This document shows, piece by piece, positions 8,158 through 15,986 of a stretch of 64,000 bases of DNA (the first letter of the stretch is position 1; each line of letters starts with the position of its first letter). A program made the position numbers and the translations under genes. The stretch is from Actinomycetota bacterium (GTDB lineage: Bacteria; Actinomycetota; Thermoleophilia; Gaiellales; Gaiellaceae): contig WLID01000001.1 in NCBI GenBank assembly GCA_009702325.1, positions 62,001 through 126,000 of the forward strand, written 5' to 3'. The notes beneath the pieces are model-generated. The model was not told the DNA's origin, did no database searches, and worked only from the letters and a program-made list of their open reading frames with translations.

Positions 8158-8732
8158 GCGAAGCCAAGCCTTTCGGTCGCGAGTCCTTCGACCCGCTCGG
8201 GATCATGCGTTGCGACAACCACGGCTCGTGCCGAACGCGTCGCGAGCTCCTCATCGAGGAGCGCCGCCCCAGCCGTGTCGAGAGCGTTGAACGGTTCGTC
8301 GAGGATCAGAAGCTTCGGTTCGTGCAGAAGCACACGGCCAAGCCCGAGCCGTTGCTGCATCCCGCGAGAGAACGTCGCGACCTCCTTGTCACGCACGTCC
8401 CAGAGCGCAAACCGCTCGAGGAGAGAGCGGATCCGCTGCTCGCGGTCGGGAACGCGATAGAGCCGTGCGAAGAGCGTGAGGTTCTCGTGCGGCGTGAGCT
8501 GCTTGTAGACGAGCGGCTCGTGGCCGAGGTACCCGATCTCCCCGCGAACGGGTAGCTCGAGTTCGCCACCCGTCGGCGCGGCCAGCCCTGCGAGCACACG
8601 GAGCAACGTCGTCTTGCCCGACCCGTTCGGCCCCGTCACAAGCAAGAAGCCGCCGACGTCGAGGTCGATATCGACCTTGTCGAAGATTCGGCGCGTGTCG
8701 AAACGCTTGGAGAGGTTGCGTGCTCGCACCAT
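8154..8732 (-). CDS. ccmA: Heme exporter ABC ATPase CcmA
   Basis: A 192-residue ABC ATPase. Walker A is GPNGSGKTTLL, the Q-loop region is YLGHEPLVYKQLTPHENL, the signature is a degenerate FSRGMQQRLGLGR in place of LSGGQ, and Walker B is LLILDEPFNALD, followed by the switch histidine VATHDPE. Short length and order ccmA-ccmB-ccmC identify it. The start is taken at ATG 8730-8732; a further 28 codons upstream lack similarity and would nearly touch ubiA. It probably couples ATP hydrolysis to CcmE release at the membrane. Confidence 0.88.
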   Translation of the reverse strand: MVRARNLSKRFDTRRIFDKVDIDLDVGGFLLVTGPNGSGKTTLLRVLAGLAAPTGGELELPVRGEIGYLGHEPLVYKQLTPHENLTLFARLYRVPDREQRIRSLLERFALWDVRDKEVATFSRGMQQRLGLGRVLLHEPKLLILDEPFNALDTAGAALLDEELATRSARAVVVATHDPERVEGLATERLGFA

Positions 8733-8766
8733 TGAGGCGAGAACGGTACCCCCGCGAAGCCCCGCG

Positions 8767-9657
8767 CTACGCGACGTCGGCAAGAACGAAGACGAAGAAC
8801 GCCACGCTGATGACACCGTTCATCGTGAAGAACGCTGCGTCAAGGCGCTTCAGGTTGCCAGGCCTCACAAGCGAATGTTCGTAGGTGAGGAGCGCGGCAA
8901 CCACCGCGACCCCGACCCAGTAGGCAATGCCGACGCTGAGCCCGAGGCCTGCGGCGACGAGCAGCGCGACCGTCGCGAGATGCATCACCCGCGCACCGAG
9001 AAACGCTCCCCGCTCGCCAAAGCGAACCGCCCACGAGTGGAGCCCCTGCGCACGGTCGACCTCAACGTCGAAGAGCGCGTAGAACAGGTCGAACCCAGCC
9101 ACCCAAAGGGCAACCGCTCCACCCAATGCCCACGCCTCCCACGGCATCGTGCCCTTGACTGCAACCCAGCCGCCCACCGGCGCGAGCCCGTCCACGGCAC
9201 CCAGCCAGAGGTGACACAGCCAGGTGAACCGCTTCAAGTACGGGTAGACGACAAATGCGATCACGGGAATCGGCCAGAGCCATCGCACGATCGGATCGAG
9301 CTGCCACACCGCCACGAGAAACACCGCGAGCGAGAGACCACAGAAAGCCGTCACCGCTGCCGGGCTCAAGAGTCCCGAGGGGATCTCACGCCCCGCGGTA
9401 CGCGGGTTTCGCGCATCGATTCCGGCATCGATCAGGCGGTTGAGGGCCATCGCGAGTGACCGCGCGCCCGCCATTGCAACCGTCACCCAGATCAGATCGT
9501 GGGCGGACGGAATTGCGTCAACCGCAAGAAATGCACCGACATAGGCAAACGGGAGCGCGAAGATCGTGTGCTCGATCTTCACGAGCTTCGCGAACAGCCC
9601 GGCGAGCCGCGCAGGCGTATGCACGCCGCGACGGCGCGGAGACACCGACGGGGTCAC
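8767..9657 (-). CDS. UbiA-family polyprenyltransferase (menaquinone pathway type)
   Basis: A 296-residue intramembrane prenyltransferase with eight or nine helices. Two aspartate motifs bind prenyl diphosphate through magnesium: NRLIDAGIDARNPRTAGREI and DLFYALFDVEVDRAQGLHS. HTIFALPFAYVGAFLA near the start matches the 4-hydroxybenzoate/MqnP branch. Because the host looks actinobacterial and the operon carries respiratory cofactor genes, MqnP (futalosine menaquinone route) is the best guess, but UbiA or a heme O-type role cannot be excluded. The start chosen is GTG 9655-9657, 1 nt after the mog stop; an ATG at 9699 would overlap mog. Confidence 0.82.
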   Translation of the reverse strand: MTPSVSPRRRGVHTPARLAGLFAKLVKIEHTIFALPFAYVGAFLAVDAIPSAHDLIWVTVAMAGARSLAMALNRLIDAGIDARNPRTAGREIPSGLLSPAAVTAFCGLSLAVFLVAVWQLDPIVRWLWPIPVIAFVVYPYLKRFTWLCHLWLGAVDGLAPVGGWVAVKGTMPWEAWALGGAVALWVAGFDLFYALFDVEVDRAQGLHSWAVRFGERGAFLGARVMHLATVALLVAAGLGLSVGIAYWVGVAVVAALLTYEHSLVRPGNLKRLDAAFFTMNGVISVAFFVFVLADVA

Positions 9658-9658
9658 G

Positions 9659-10144
9659 TTAGGTGTTGACGTGGTCGGTCGCGGACTTTTGATCGGCAAG
9701 CAGGCGCAGCGCGTGGGTCAAGGCGGGGCGCAGCACGGCGTATCCGTCGCGACAGGCGCCGGGCGAGCCGGCGAGATTGACGACGAGGGTCGCCCCGACA
9801 ACCCCGGCGGTGCCGCGAGAAAGCAATCCGTGCGGCGTCTTTGAGATCGAGTCGGCTCGAATCGCCTCGGCGATGCCCGGTGCGATGCGCGTGAGCACCG
9901 ACGCAGTCGCTTCCGGTGTGACGTCGCGTGCTGCGAGCCCGGTGCCACCCGTTGTGATCACACAGTTGGTCTCTGCGGCCAACGCGACGATCGCCGCCGC
10001 GATCTGGTCCTGCTCGTCCGGGACGAGCCGTCGCTCGACCTCGTACCCATCCTCGCGCAGGAGCTCCTCAAGCACCGCACCACTGCCGTCTTCGACAACA
10101 CCTTGTGAGACACGGTCGGAGACCGTGATGACGCCGACCCTCAC
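9659..10144 (-). CDS. Molybdopterin adenylyltransferase-type protein (MogA/MoaB)
   Basis: A 161-residue MoCF-biosynthesis domain protein. Motifs are [19 protein letters not shown], the substrate loop [26 protein letters not shown] and [15 protein letters not shown]. These proteins adenylate molybdopterin before metal insertion by MoeA (encoded at 15987). The start GTG overlaps the moaC stop (GTGA). MogA and MoaB are close homologues and cannot be separated here. Confidence 0.9.
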   Translation of the reverse strand: MRVGVITVSDRVSQGVVEDGSGAVLEELLREDGYEVERRLVPDEQDQIAAAIVALAAETNCVITTGGTGLAARDVTPEATASVLTRIAPGIAEAIRADSISKTPHGLLSRGTAGVVGATLVVNLAGSPGACRDGYAVLRPALTHALRLLADQKSATDHVNT

Positions 10145-10593
10145 ACGACCTCGCGCTTGGTCTTCTCGACGAGGGTGATTTCGGTGATCACCATGCCCTT
10201 GTCGATCGCCTTCGCCATGTCGTAGACAGTCAGCGCAGCGACGCTGGCTGCAGTGAGCGCCTCCATCTCAACGCCCGTCTGCGCGGTCGTCTCGGCGACG
10301 GCGACGATGTCGACACGGCCTTCGCCGACCGTCAGCTCGACGTTCGCATGCGAGAGTGGAAGCGGGTGGCACAGGGGTATCAGGTCGCTCGTCCGCTTCG
10401 CAGCCATGATTCCGGCGAGCTGGGCGGTCGTGAGCGCGTCTCCCTTCGGGAGATCGTGAATCCGGCGGGCTGTCTCGGCGGCCATGAGCACGGCACCACG
10501 GGCCACGGCTCGACGGTGCGACACAGGCTTTGCGCCGACATCGACCATCCGGACCGCGCCGGAGGCCTCATCGACATGCGAGAGTTCGGTCAT
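10141..10593 (-). CDS. moaC: Cyclic pyranopterin monophosphate synthase
   Basis: A 150-residue MoaC that converts 3',8-cyclo-GTP to cyclic pyranopterin monophosphate together with MoaA. Motifs are [38 protein letters not shown], the catalytic-pocket [22 protein letters not shown] and a terminal EKTKREV. It is the first gene of the 12-gene minus-strand operon. A TACGAT box sits 6 nt before its ATG, so the whole operon probably starts as a leaderless mRNA here. moaA is not in the window. Confidence 0.95.
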   Translation of the reverse strand: MTELSHVDEASGAVRMVDVGAKPVSHRRAVARGAVLMAAETARRIHDLPKGDALTTAQLAGIMAAKRTSDLIPLCHPLPLSHANVELTVGEGRVDIVAVAETTAQTGVEMEALTAASVAALTVYDMAKAIDKGMVITEITLVEKTKREVV

Positions 10594-10599
10594 TCCACG

Positions 10600-10605
10600 A
10601 TCGTA
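10600..10605 (-). promoter_or_regulatory. Leaderless-type -10 box before moaC operon
   Basis: TACGAT on the minus strand, followed by CGTGGA and then the moaC ATG. A 6-nt spacing places the expected transcription start at or within 1-2 nt of the A of ATG. No Shine-Dalgarno sequence or -35 hexamer is evident. It would drive moaC through the SAM hydrolase gene. Confidence 0.5.
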
Positions 10606-10677
10606 GAGGCTCGGAGCCCCGATGGTCGAGGGCGTGCGTCGAAAATCTTCGTTGCCTGAACGGACAACGGCGACGTC

Positions 10678-11871
10678 TCAGCGTTGTTCGTACGAGCGCG
10701 ACCCAAGCTGCACACGCAGCGAGAGCCGCTGGCGGCCCCGGACGATCGCGAAGTGCGCGTACTCACCTGGCCGAAGATCCTCGGCGACGATCCGTGCCAG
10801 ATCATTCGCGTCGGTAACCGGAATGCCATCGACGGCGACGACCGCGTCTCCCCCGACGGTGATCTGCTGATCGAGGAACGCGACGTTCTTGTGGCCAGGC
10901 TGGATTCCTGCGGAGGCCGCCGGGCCACCCAACGCAATGCCGTCGACGAGCGCTCCGTGGCGTGCTGCGTACCCAAATCGCTTCGCGATCGCTGGGGTGA
11001 GATCCTCGGCGCTCACGCCCGCCCAGGCGTAGAGCACGTGGCCGGTCGACAGAAGCTGGTTGAGCGAGTGCTGGGCGACATGAATCGGCACGGCGTACCC
11101 GACCCCGTCAAAGCCGCCGTTGGGCCCAATCTGCGTCTGCGCCGCGATGCCAATTGCCTCACCCTTCGCGTTGAGGATTGGGCCACCCGAGTTGCCGTGC
11201 GCGATCGGGGCATCGATCTGAATCGTGTTGAGGAGATCCGACGATGTGATCAACGACGGGATCACTCGTTGCAATGCCGAGATGACACCGACCGTCAGCG
11301 CGTCCGGCCCACCAAGCGGACTCCCGATCGCCGCAACAGGCTCGCCCACCGTCAGGCGACGCGAATCGCCGATCGGGATCGGCCGCAAGTCGTGGGCGTC
11401 AGGGTCGATCGTGAGCACACCCACGTCGTCGATCAGATCCCAGCCGACGATCTTCGCCTTCAGGCGATCGCCGTCGGGAAACGTCACGAAGACCGCCTCG
11501 GCGGGCTCGACTCCGCTCTGCCCTTGCTGGGTGATCACGTGGGCGGCCGTCAGCACGGCGCCGCCGAGCGAGACGACGAAGCCGGAGCCGAGCTCCGTCG
11601 CGATTCCGGTGTTCTCGGGTCCGGCGAACTCAGACGAGATCGTGACGACCCCTGGTGACCGCTGTGCGTAGATCTTCGCGGGTCGGAACGACCGTGAGAG
11701 GACGGGCTTCGCGACAACGATCTGGCGCAGTCCGTCGCTCGAGGAAGGCGGCGGCGAAAGGACCGGGCGGGAGCTGCCGATCCACCCCGTCGAATCGCCG
11801 ACGATGAGCGCGACCGCTCCACCTGCAGTCGCTGCGACCGCAACGACTACTCCGAGACGCCATCCCCTCAA
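10678..11871 (-). CDS. Membrane-anchored HtrA-type serine protease with PDZ domain
   Basis: A 397-residue DegP/HtrA protein. Residues 5-23 form a single N-terminal membrane anchor, placing the protease outside the cytoplasm. The chymotrypsin-fold domain has the triad His111 (VLTAAHVI), Asp149 (DDVGVLTID) and Ser228 (HGNSGGPI). A PDZ domain follows (about 290-390; RFGYAARHGALVDGI, GIQPGH, GDAVVAVDGIPV). It degrades or refolds damaged envelope proteins. It lies just downstream of an OmpR-type two-component pair, the same association as mprAB-pepD or cssRS-htrA, so regulation by that pair is likely. The start is TTG with TATCGT 9 nt upstream. Confidence 0.9.
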   Translation of the reverse strand: MRGWRLGVVVAVAATAGGAVALIVGDSTGWIGSSRPVLSPPPSSSDGLRQIVVAKPVLSRSFRPAKIYAQRSPGVVTISSEFAGPENTGIATELGSGFVVSLGGAVLTAAHVITQQGQSGVEPAEAVFVTFPDGDRLKAKIVGWDLIDDVGVLTIDPDAHDLRPIPIGDSRRLTVGEPVAAIGSPLGGPDALTVGVISALQRVIPSLITSSDLLNTIQIDAPIAHGNSGGPILNAKGEAIGIAAQTQIGPNGGFDGVGYAVPIHVAQHSLNQLLSTGHVLYAWAGVSAEDLTPAIAKRFGYAARHGALVDGIALGGPAASAGIQPGHKNVAFLDQQITVGGDAVVAVDGIPVTDANDLARIVAEDLRPGEYAHFAIVRGRQRLSLRVQLGSRSYEQR

Positions 11872-11925
11872 GCTGGCCGCACGATAGCCACATCGGCGGG
11901 TGATTTCACGTGCAAACGGTTGGGG

Positions 11926-13329
11926 TTAGGAAATGTCGGTCTGCTCACGTTCACCCGACGCTGGCAGCACCAGGCGAAAGACCGTCTCCGTGGCGCCCGA
12001 CTGGACGTCGAGGGTGCCGCCCATCAACACCGCCAGCTCTCGTGCGATCGCGAGGCCGAGACCCGAACCGGACGCCAGCGTTCCGTCAAGGCGATAGAAC
12101 CGCTCGAAGATCGACTCGACGGCGTCGGCTGGAATTCCGGGCCCGATATCGCTGACGACGAGTGATGCCCACGCGCCGTGCCGTTCCCATCCGACGGTCA
12201 CCGGAGTGCCCGGTGGTGTGTGCACCAACGCGTTGTCGACGAGCACGCGGCCGATCTGCAACACGCGCAGCTCGTCGCCTCGCACGTGCGCCGTCGCGTC
12301 GCCAACGACCTGCAACTGCCGTCCTGACGAGAGAGCACGCGCGGCGAACTCCGTCTCGAGCATGGTTGCTATGCGGCCGAGGTCGAGCTCCTCCTCGTCC
12401 AGCGTCATCCTTCCAGCATCGAGGCGGCCGAGATCGAGAAGGTCGGTCGCGAGCTTGCCGAGGCGGCGCACCTGCTCGCGCATGTCCGCAAGGAACTCCT
12501 CGCGGGTCGCGAGATCGAGCTCCTCGCTCTCAAAGAGTTCGAGGAACGCTCCCAGCGAGAAGATCGGGGTGCGTAGCTCGTGCGACGCGTTTGCGATGAA
12601 TTCGCTCCGCGCATGATCGAGCGAGGCGAGCCGAAGCCGCATCCGGTCGAACGCGCGCGCAAGCTGCCCCAGCTCGTCATCGCCGTCATCGACCACCGGC
12701 TGATCGAAGCGGCCGTCGGCGATCCGCTCTGCTGCCAGCTCGAGTCGGCTAATCCGCCGGGTGAGGAGCCGCGCGAGCAAGAAGCCGAGGAGCATCGCGA
12801 GCACGAGCGCCACCGATCCTGCGAGCAACACCCGGCCACGCACGACGGCGACCGTCTGCGCGTCGTTGTGGAGAGGCGTGGCGAGCAGCAGCGCCTCGCT
12901 ACGGCTTGTGAAGGGATAGGCGATTTCGGCGTATCGATCACCGTTTCGCGTGACGGTTCCCGACCTTGTGGCGCCCGCTGCGAGCGCCTGCAACACGATC
13001 GGGTCGTTGCGCATCTCTGGCGAGGTTCGTGGAGTCGAATCGGCGATCGCGACGGCGCGGGGCGGATGTTGTTGCGTCTGAAAGACGACAACGCGTGCAT
13101 CGGCCGAGGGAGCCGCAACATCGTCGACCCACGCCTGGGTGAGAAAGAACGCCTGCGAACGTTGGATGACGAGCTCGCCGAGTGCGGCCTCAAGCGACGA
13201 GAGCCGTGCACGCAGCAGCGATCGCTCGTAGGTCGGGACGACGATCACGTAGACGGTGACGAGAACGCACGCGACGATCGCAAACAACGCGACCGCCAGC
13301 CGCGAGCCAACCGAGCGGGGCCGAATCAC
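11926..13329 (-). CDS. Sensor histidine kinase (EnvZ/OmpR-type partner)
   Basis: A 467-residue transmembrane kinase. Helix 1 is at residues 10-32, then about 130 extracytoplasmic residues without a recognised domain, then helix 2 near 170-190. HAMP follows (LLTRRISRLELAAERIADG), then HisKA with phospho-acceptor NASHELRTPI, and HATPase_c with N box DNALVHTPPG, G1 DIGPGIPAD, F box FERFYR and G2 GSGLGLAIA. The GTG start overlaps the regulator stop (GTGA). The neighbouring htrA gene suggests that envelope stress or cell-wall damage is sensed (inference). Confidence 0.92.
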   Translation of the reverse strand: MIRPRSVGSRLAVALFAIVACVLVTVYVIVVPTYERSLLRARLSSLEAALGELVIQRSQAFFLTQAWVDDVAAPSADARVVVFQTQQHPPRAVAIADSTPRTSPEMRNDPIVLQALAAGATRSGTVTRNGDRYAEIAYPFTSRSEALLLATPLHNDAQTVAVVRGRVLLAGSVALVLAMLLGFLLARLLTRRISRLELAAERIADGRFDQPVVDDGDDELGQLARAFDRMRLRLASLDHARSEFIANASHELRTPIFSLGAFLELFESEELDLATREEFLADMREQVRRLGKLATDLLDLGRLDAGRMTLDEEELDLGRIATMLETEFAARALSSGRQLQVVGDATAHVRGDELRVLQIGRVLVDNALVHTPPGTPVTVGWERHGAWASLVVSDIGPGIPADAVESIFERFYRLDGTLASGSGLGLAIARELAVLMGGTLDVQSGATETVFRLVLPASGEREQTDIS

Positions 13330-14021
13330 GGGTCGCGGAAGCGGTAGCCGACACTGCGCACGGTGAGAATGTATTCGGGTGCGTGCGGTGCCTGCTCAAG
13401 CTTCTCGCGCAGGTGGCGAACGTGGACATCGATGGTCCGCGGATCGCGGTACTCGGCGCTTCCCCAGAGCGACTCGAGCAGCATCTGGCGCGACGTGACG
13501 CGGCCAGGGTGCGATGCGAGCGTGCGCAACAGCTCGAACTCGACGTACGTGAGCGGTATGCTCGCGCCGCGCATCGTGACAATTCGACGAGTCGGATCAA
13601 GAGTGAGCTCTCCGATCTCGACCAGGCCATCGGTGTCGGGCCCTCGCACGCTCCTTGAACGTCGCAGCAGCGCCCGCACGCGCGAACGAAATTCGCGAAT
13701 CGAGAACGGCTTGGTGATGTAGTCATCTGCCCCAAGCTCAAGGCCTACGACCTTGTCGAGTTCATCGTCCCGGGCGGTCAACATGATGATTGGCACCTCG
13801 CTCTGCGCTCGCAGGCGCCGACACACCTCAAGCCCATCGAGCTTCGGCAGCATCAGGTCGAGAACGACGAGGTCAATGCCCCCAGCACCGAACTGGACGA
13901 GTGCGTCCTCACCGTCGACCGCCTGCACAACACGGTGTCCGTCGCGCTCAAGCGGAAACGTCAGCACCTTGCGGACGCTTTCTTCGTCGTCGACGAGCAG
14001 GATCGTGGAGGACTCGGCCAT
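13326..14021 (-). CDS. OmpR/PhoB-family response regulator
   Basis: A 231-residue regulator. The receiver domain (about 5-118) has the acidic pair VDDEE, phospho-acceptor Asp in VVLDLMLPKLDG, Thr in MLTARDD and Lys in DDYITKPFS. A winged-helix DNA-binding domain follows (about 140-230; LTYVEFELLRTLASHPG, IDVHVRHLREKL, VRSVGYRFRDP). The start chosen is ATG 14019-14021 (MAESSTILLVDDEE); upstream in-frame codons to 14165 would overlap the divergent peptidase gene. A TACGAT box at 14058-14053 would give a short 5' leader. Confidence 0.92.
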   Translation of the reverse strand: MAESSTILLVDDEESVRKVLTFPLERDGHRVVQAVDGEDALVQFGAGGIDLVVLDLMLPKLDGLEVCRRLRAQSEVPIIMLTARDDELDKVVGLELGADDYITKPFSIREFRSRVRALLRRSRSVRGPDTDGLVEIGELTLDPTRRIVTMRGASIPLTYVEFELLRTLASHPGRVTSRQMLLESLWGSAEYRDPRTIDVHVRHLREKLEQAPHAPEYILTVRSVGYRFRDP

Positions 14022-14122
14022 TGTGATGGGTGCCTGCCGGGTCGTCTGACGCATCGTAGCGAGGGCGCTTGACTCCTTGGGAGTGGGCATCTCACCCGCC
14101 CCCCTCATACACTTCGGCGGCG

Positions 14123-15982
14123 ATGGCGCCAACTCAGCCTTCCCCTCGGCGTCGCCGGCGGGCACGACGCGGCACGACCGCGCGACCCGTCAACACCCGT
14201 CTCTATCGAGCAGCCTTCCTCCTCGCGGTGATCCCGGTTCTCGTGGCGGCCTTCACCCTCACCCGCCCGGCATCGCTTCCCGCACCCCAACTTCCACCGT
14301 CATTCGACAGTGTCGCCGCTGCGACGCTCGCGAAGCAGCTGGCTGCCGACTACCCAAACCGCACGCCCGGATCAGTGGGAGCCGCAGGCGCCGCTGGCTG
14401 GTTCGCCGATCAGCTACGGCCGTACGGGCTCGAGACCCAAAGCGATATCTGGGATCAGCGCGTGCTCGGACTCGGGCACGTGACGCTCCGCAACCTGACC
14501 GCCGTGGTTCCCGGCCAATCACCGTTGGCGATCGTAATCATGGCGCACCGCGACGACACCGGTGCTGGCCCCGGCGCCAACGACAACGCGAGTGGTACGG
14601 CCGCGCTCATTGAACTCGCGCGTGAGTACGCCCAGCCAGCATCGGACGCGACCCTGCCAGTACAGGCGGCTCACACGCTTGTGTTTCTATCGACCGATGC
14701 GGGGGCCTGGGGCGGTGTCGGTGCCGAGCGCTTCCTCAAGCACACCGCCTATCGCGGACGGATCGTCGCCGTCATCAACCTCGACGCGATCGCGGGCAGT
14801 GGTGCGCCCCGCGTCGCGTTGGCCGGCGATCGGCCCCGAAGCCCTGCCCTCACGCTTGTCGCCACGGCCGAGCGGCGTATCGCCGAACAGGCAGGACACG
14901 AGCCCCAACACACGGGGGTGCTAGGACAGCTGATCGACCTTGCATTCCCGTTTACACCCTACGAGCAAGGGCCCTTCGTTGCGCGTCAGATTCCCGCGAT
15001 CACCCTGACATCGGCTGGAAACCACCCGCCCGCAGCCTTCGGTGACTCGGCCACGCATCTCAGCCGCGACCGCTTTACGATTCTTGGGAAGTCGGCCCAG
15101 CAGCTTCTCGCTTCGCTTGACGCGGGGCTCGAGTTGACTCAGGGAACCTCCAGTTACATTCTCGTGGGCCAGCGGATCCTGCGTGGGTGGGCGGTTGAGC
15201 TACTTCTAATCTCGCTCACCTTCCCGTTCTTTGTCGGCGTCGTCGATCTCTTTGCGTTCTGTCGCCGCCGCCGCATCCGGCTTGGCCCGGCGGCGCTCGC
15301 CCTTCGTTCCCGCCTTGGCTCCTGGGGGTTCGTCGGTGTCGTTTTCACGTGTTTTTTCGCGCTCGGGGCGTTTCCACATGGAAACGGTCGACCTCCAGGG
15401 CTCGATAGTGCGGTTGCGAGCCACTGGCCAGCAGTCACCGTCGTGCTGTTTGTGGTGTTCGCGCTCGCTGGTTGGGTCGTTGCTCGCGACCGGCTCGTCC
15501 CACGGCGCCCTGCGACGCCCGATGAGCGACTCGCTGGGATGTGCGTCGCACTCCTCGCACTGGCGGTGCTGGCGCTGCTCGTGATTGCTACCAACCCGTT
15601 CGCGCTGATCTTCGTGCTCCCCGCGCTGCACCTCTGGCTGTGGCTTCCCCAGTGGAGCGACCGGCCTGCCGTGTTCCGCATCGCAATCCTCGCGGGCGGA
15701 TTGATCGGCCCAGCCCTTGTTCCGATCTCGCTTGGCGTCAGGTTCGGCCTGGGTGTCGACGCCTTCTGGTACCTGACTGTGCTCGTGTCGGTGGGGTACG
15801 TCTCGTTCGTCCCCGCAGCCATTGCACTCGCGGGCGGCGCGCTGACGAGCCAGCTCGGGGCCCTCGCGGTCGGTCGCTACGCCCCGTATCCGGAACGTGG
15901 CGAACGTCGGCGTCTTGGCCCGATCCGCCGTTCGATCCGGTTCGTCGTCATGTCACGCCGTTCGCGGCACCGCGCGCGGTAG
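14123..15982 (+). CDS. Membrane protein with degenerate M28-peptidase domain
   Basis: A 619-residue protein. A short Arg-rich cytoplasmic start and one membrane helix (about 28-48) precede an M28-like domain (about 60-345), followed by six to eight helices to the C-terminus. The fold signature is present: HxD motif MAHRDD (His142), GANDNASGTAALIEL and NLDAIAGSG. The usual catalytic Glu-Glu (GEE) is replaced by DAGAWGG, so zinc aminopeptidase activity is doubtful. ATG 14123 is chosen because TACACT lies 9 nt upstream; an ATG at 14069 is possible. It is divergent from the two-component genes. A role in envelope processing or sensing is a guess. Confidence 0.7.
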   Translation: MAPTQPSPRRRRRARRGTTARPVNTRLYRAAFLLAVIPVLVAAFTLTRPASLPAPQLPPSFDSVAAATLAKQLAADYPNRTPGSVGAAGAAGWFADQLRPYGLETQSDIWDQRVLGLGHVTLRNLTAVVPGQSPLAIVIMAHRDDTGAGPGANDNASGTAALIELAREYAQPASDATLPVQAAHTLVFLSTDAGAWGGVGAERFLKHTAYRGRIVAVINLDAIAGSGAPRVALAGDRPRSPALTLVATAERRIAEQAGHEPQHTGVLGQLIDLAFPFTPYEQGPFVARQIPAITLTSAGNHPPAAFGDSATHLSRDRFTILGKSAQQLLASLDAGLELTQGTSSYILVGQRILRGWAVELLLISLTFPFFVGVVDLFAFCRRRRIRLGPAALALRSRLGSWGFVGVVFTCFFALGAFPHGNGRPPGLDSAVASHWPAVTVVLFVVFALAGWVVARDRLVPRRPATPDERLAGMCVALLALAVLALLVIATNPFALIFVLPALHLWLWLPQWSDRPAVFRIAILAGGLIGPALVPISLGVRFGLGVDAFWYLTVLVSVGYVSFVPAAIALAGGALTSQLGALAVGRYAPYPERGERRRLGPIRRSIRFVVMSRRSRHRAR

Positions 15983-15986
15983 CCGG

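Noticed and set aside
11895-11925. parS-like sequence TTTCACGTG near 11905
   Set aside because: It matches only about 11 of 16 bases of the canonical parS and is not a palindrome.
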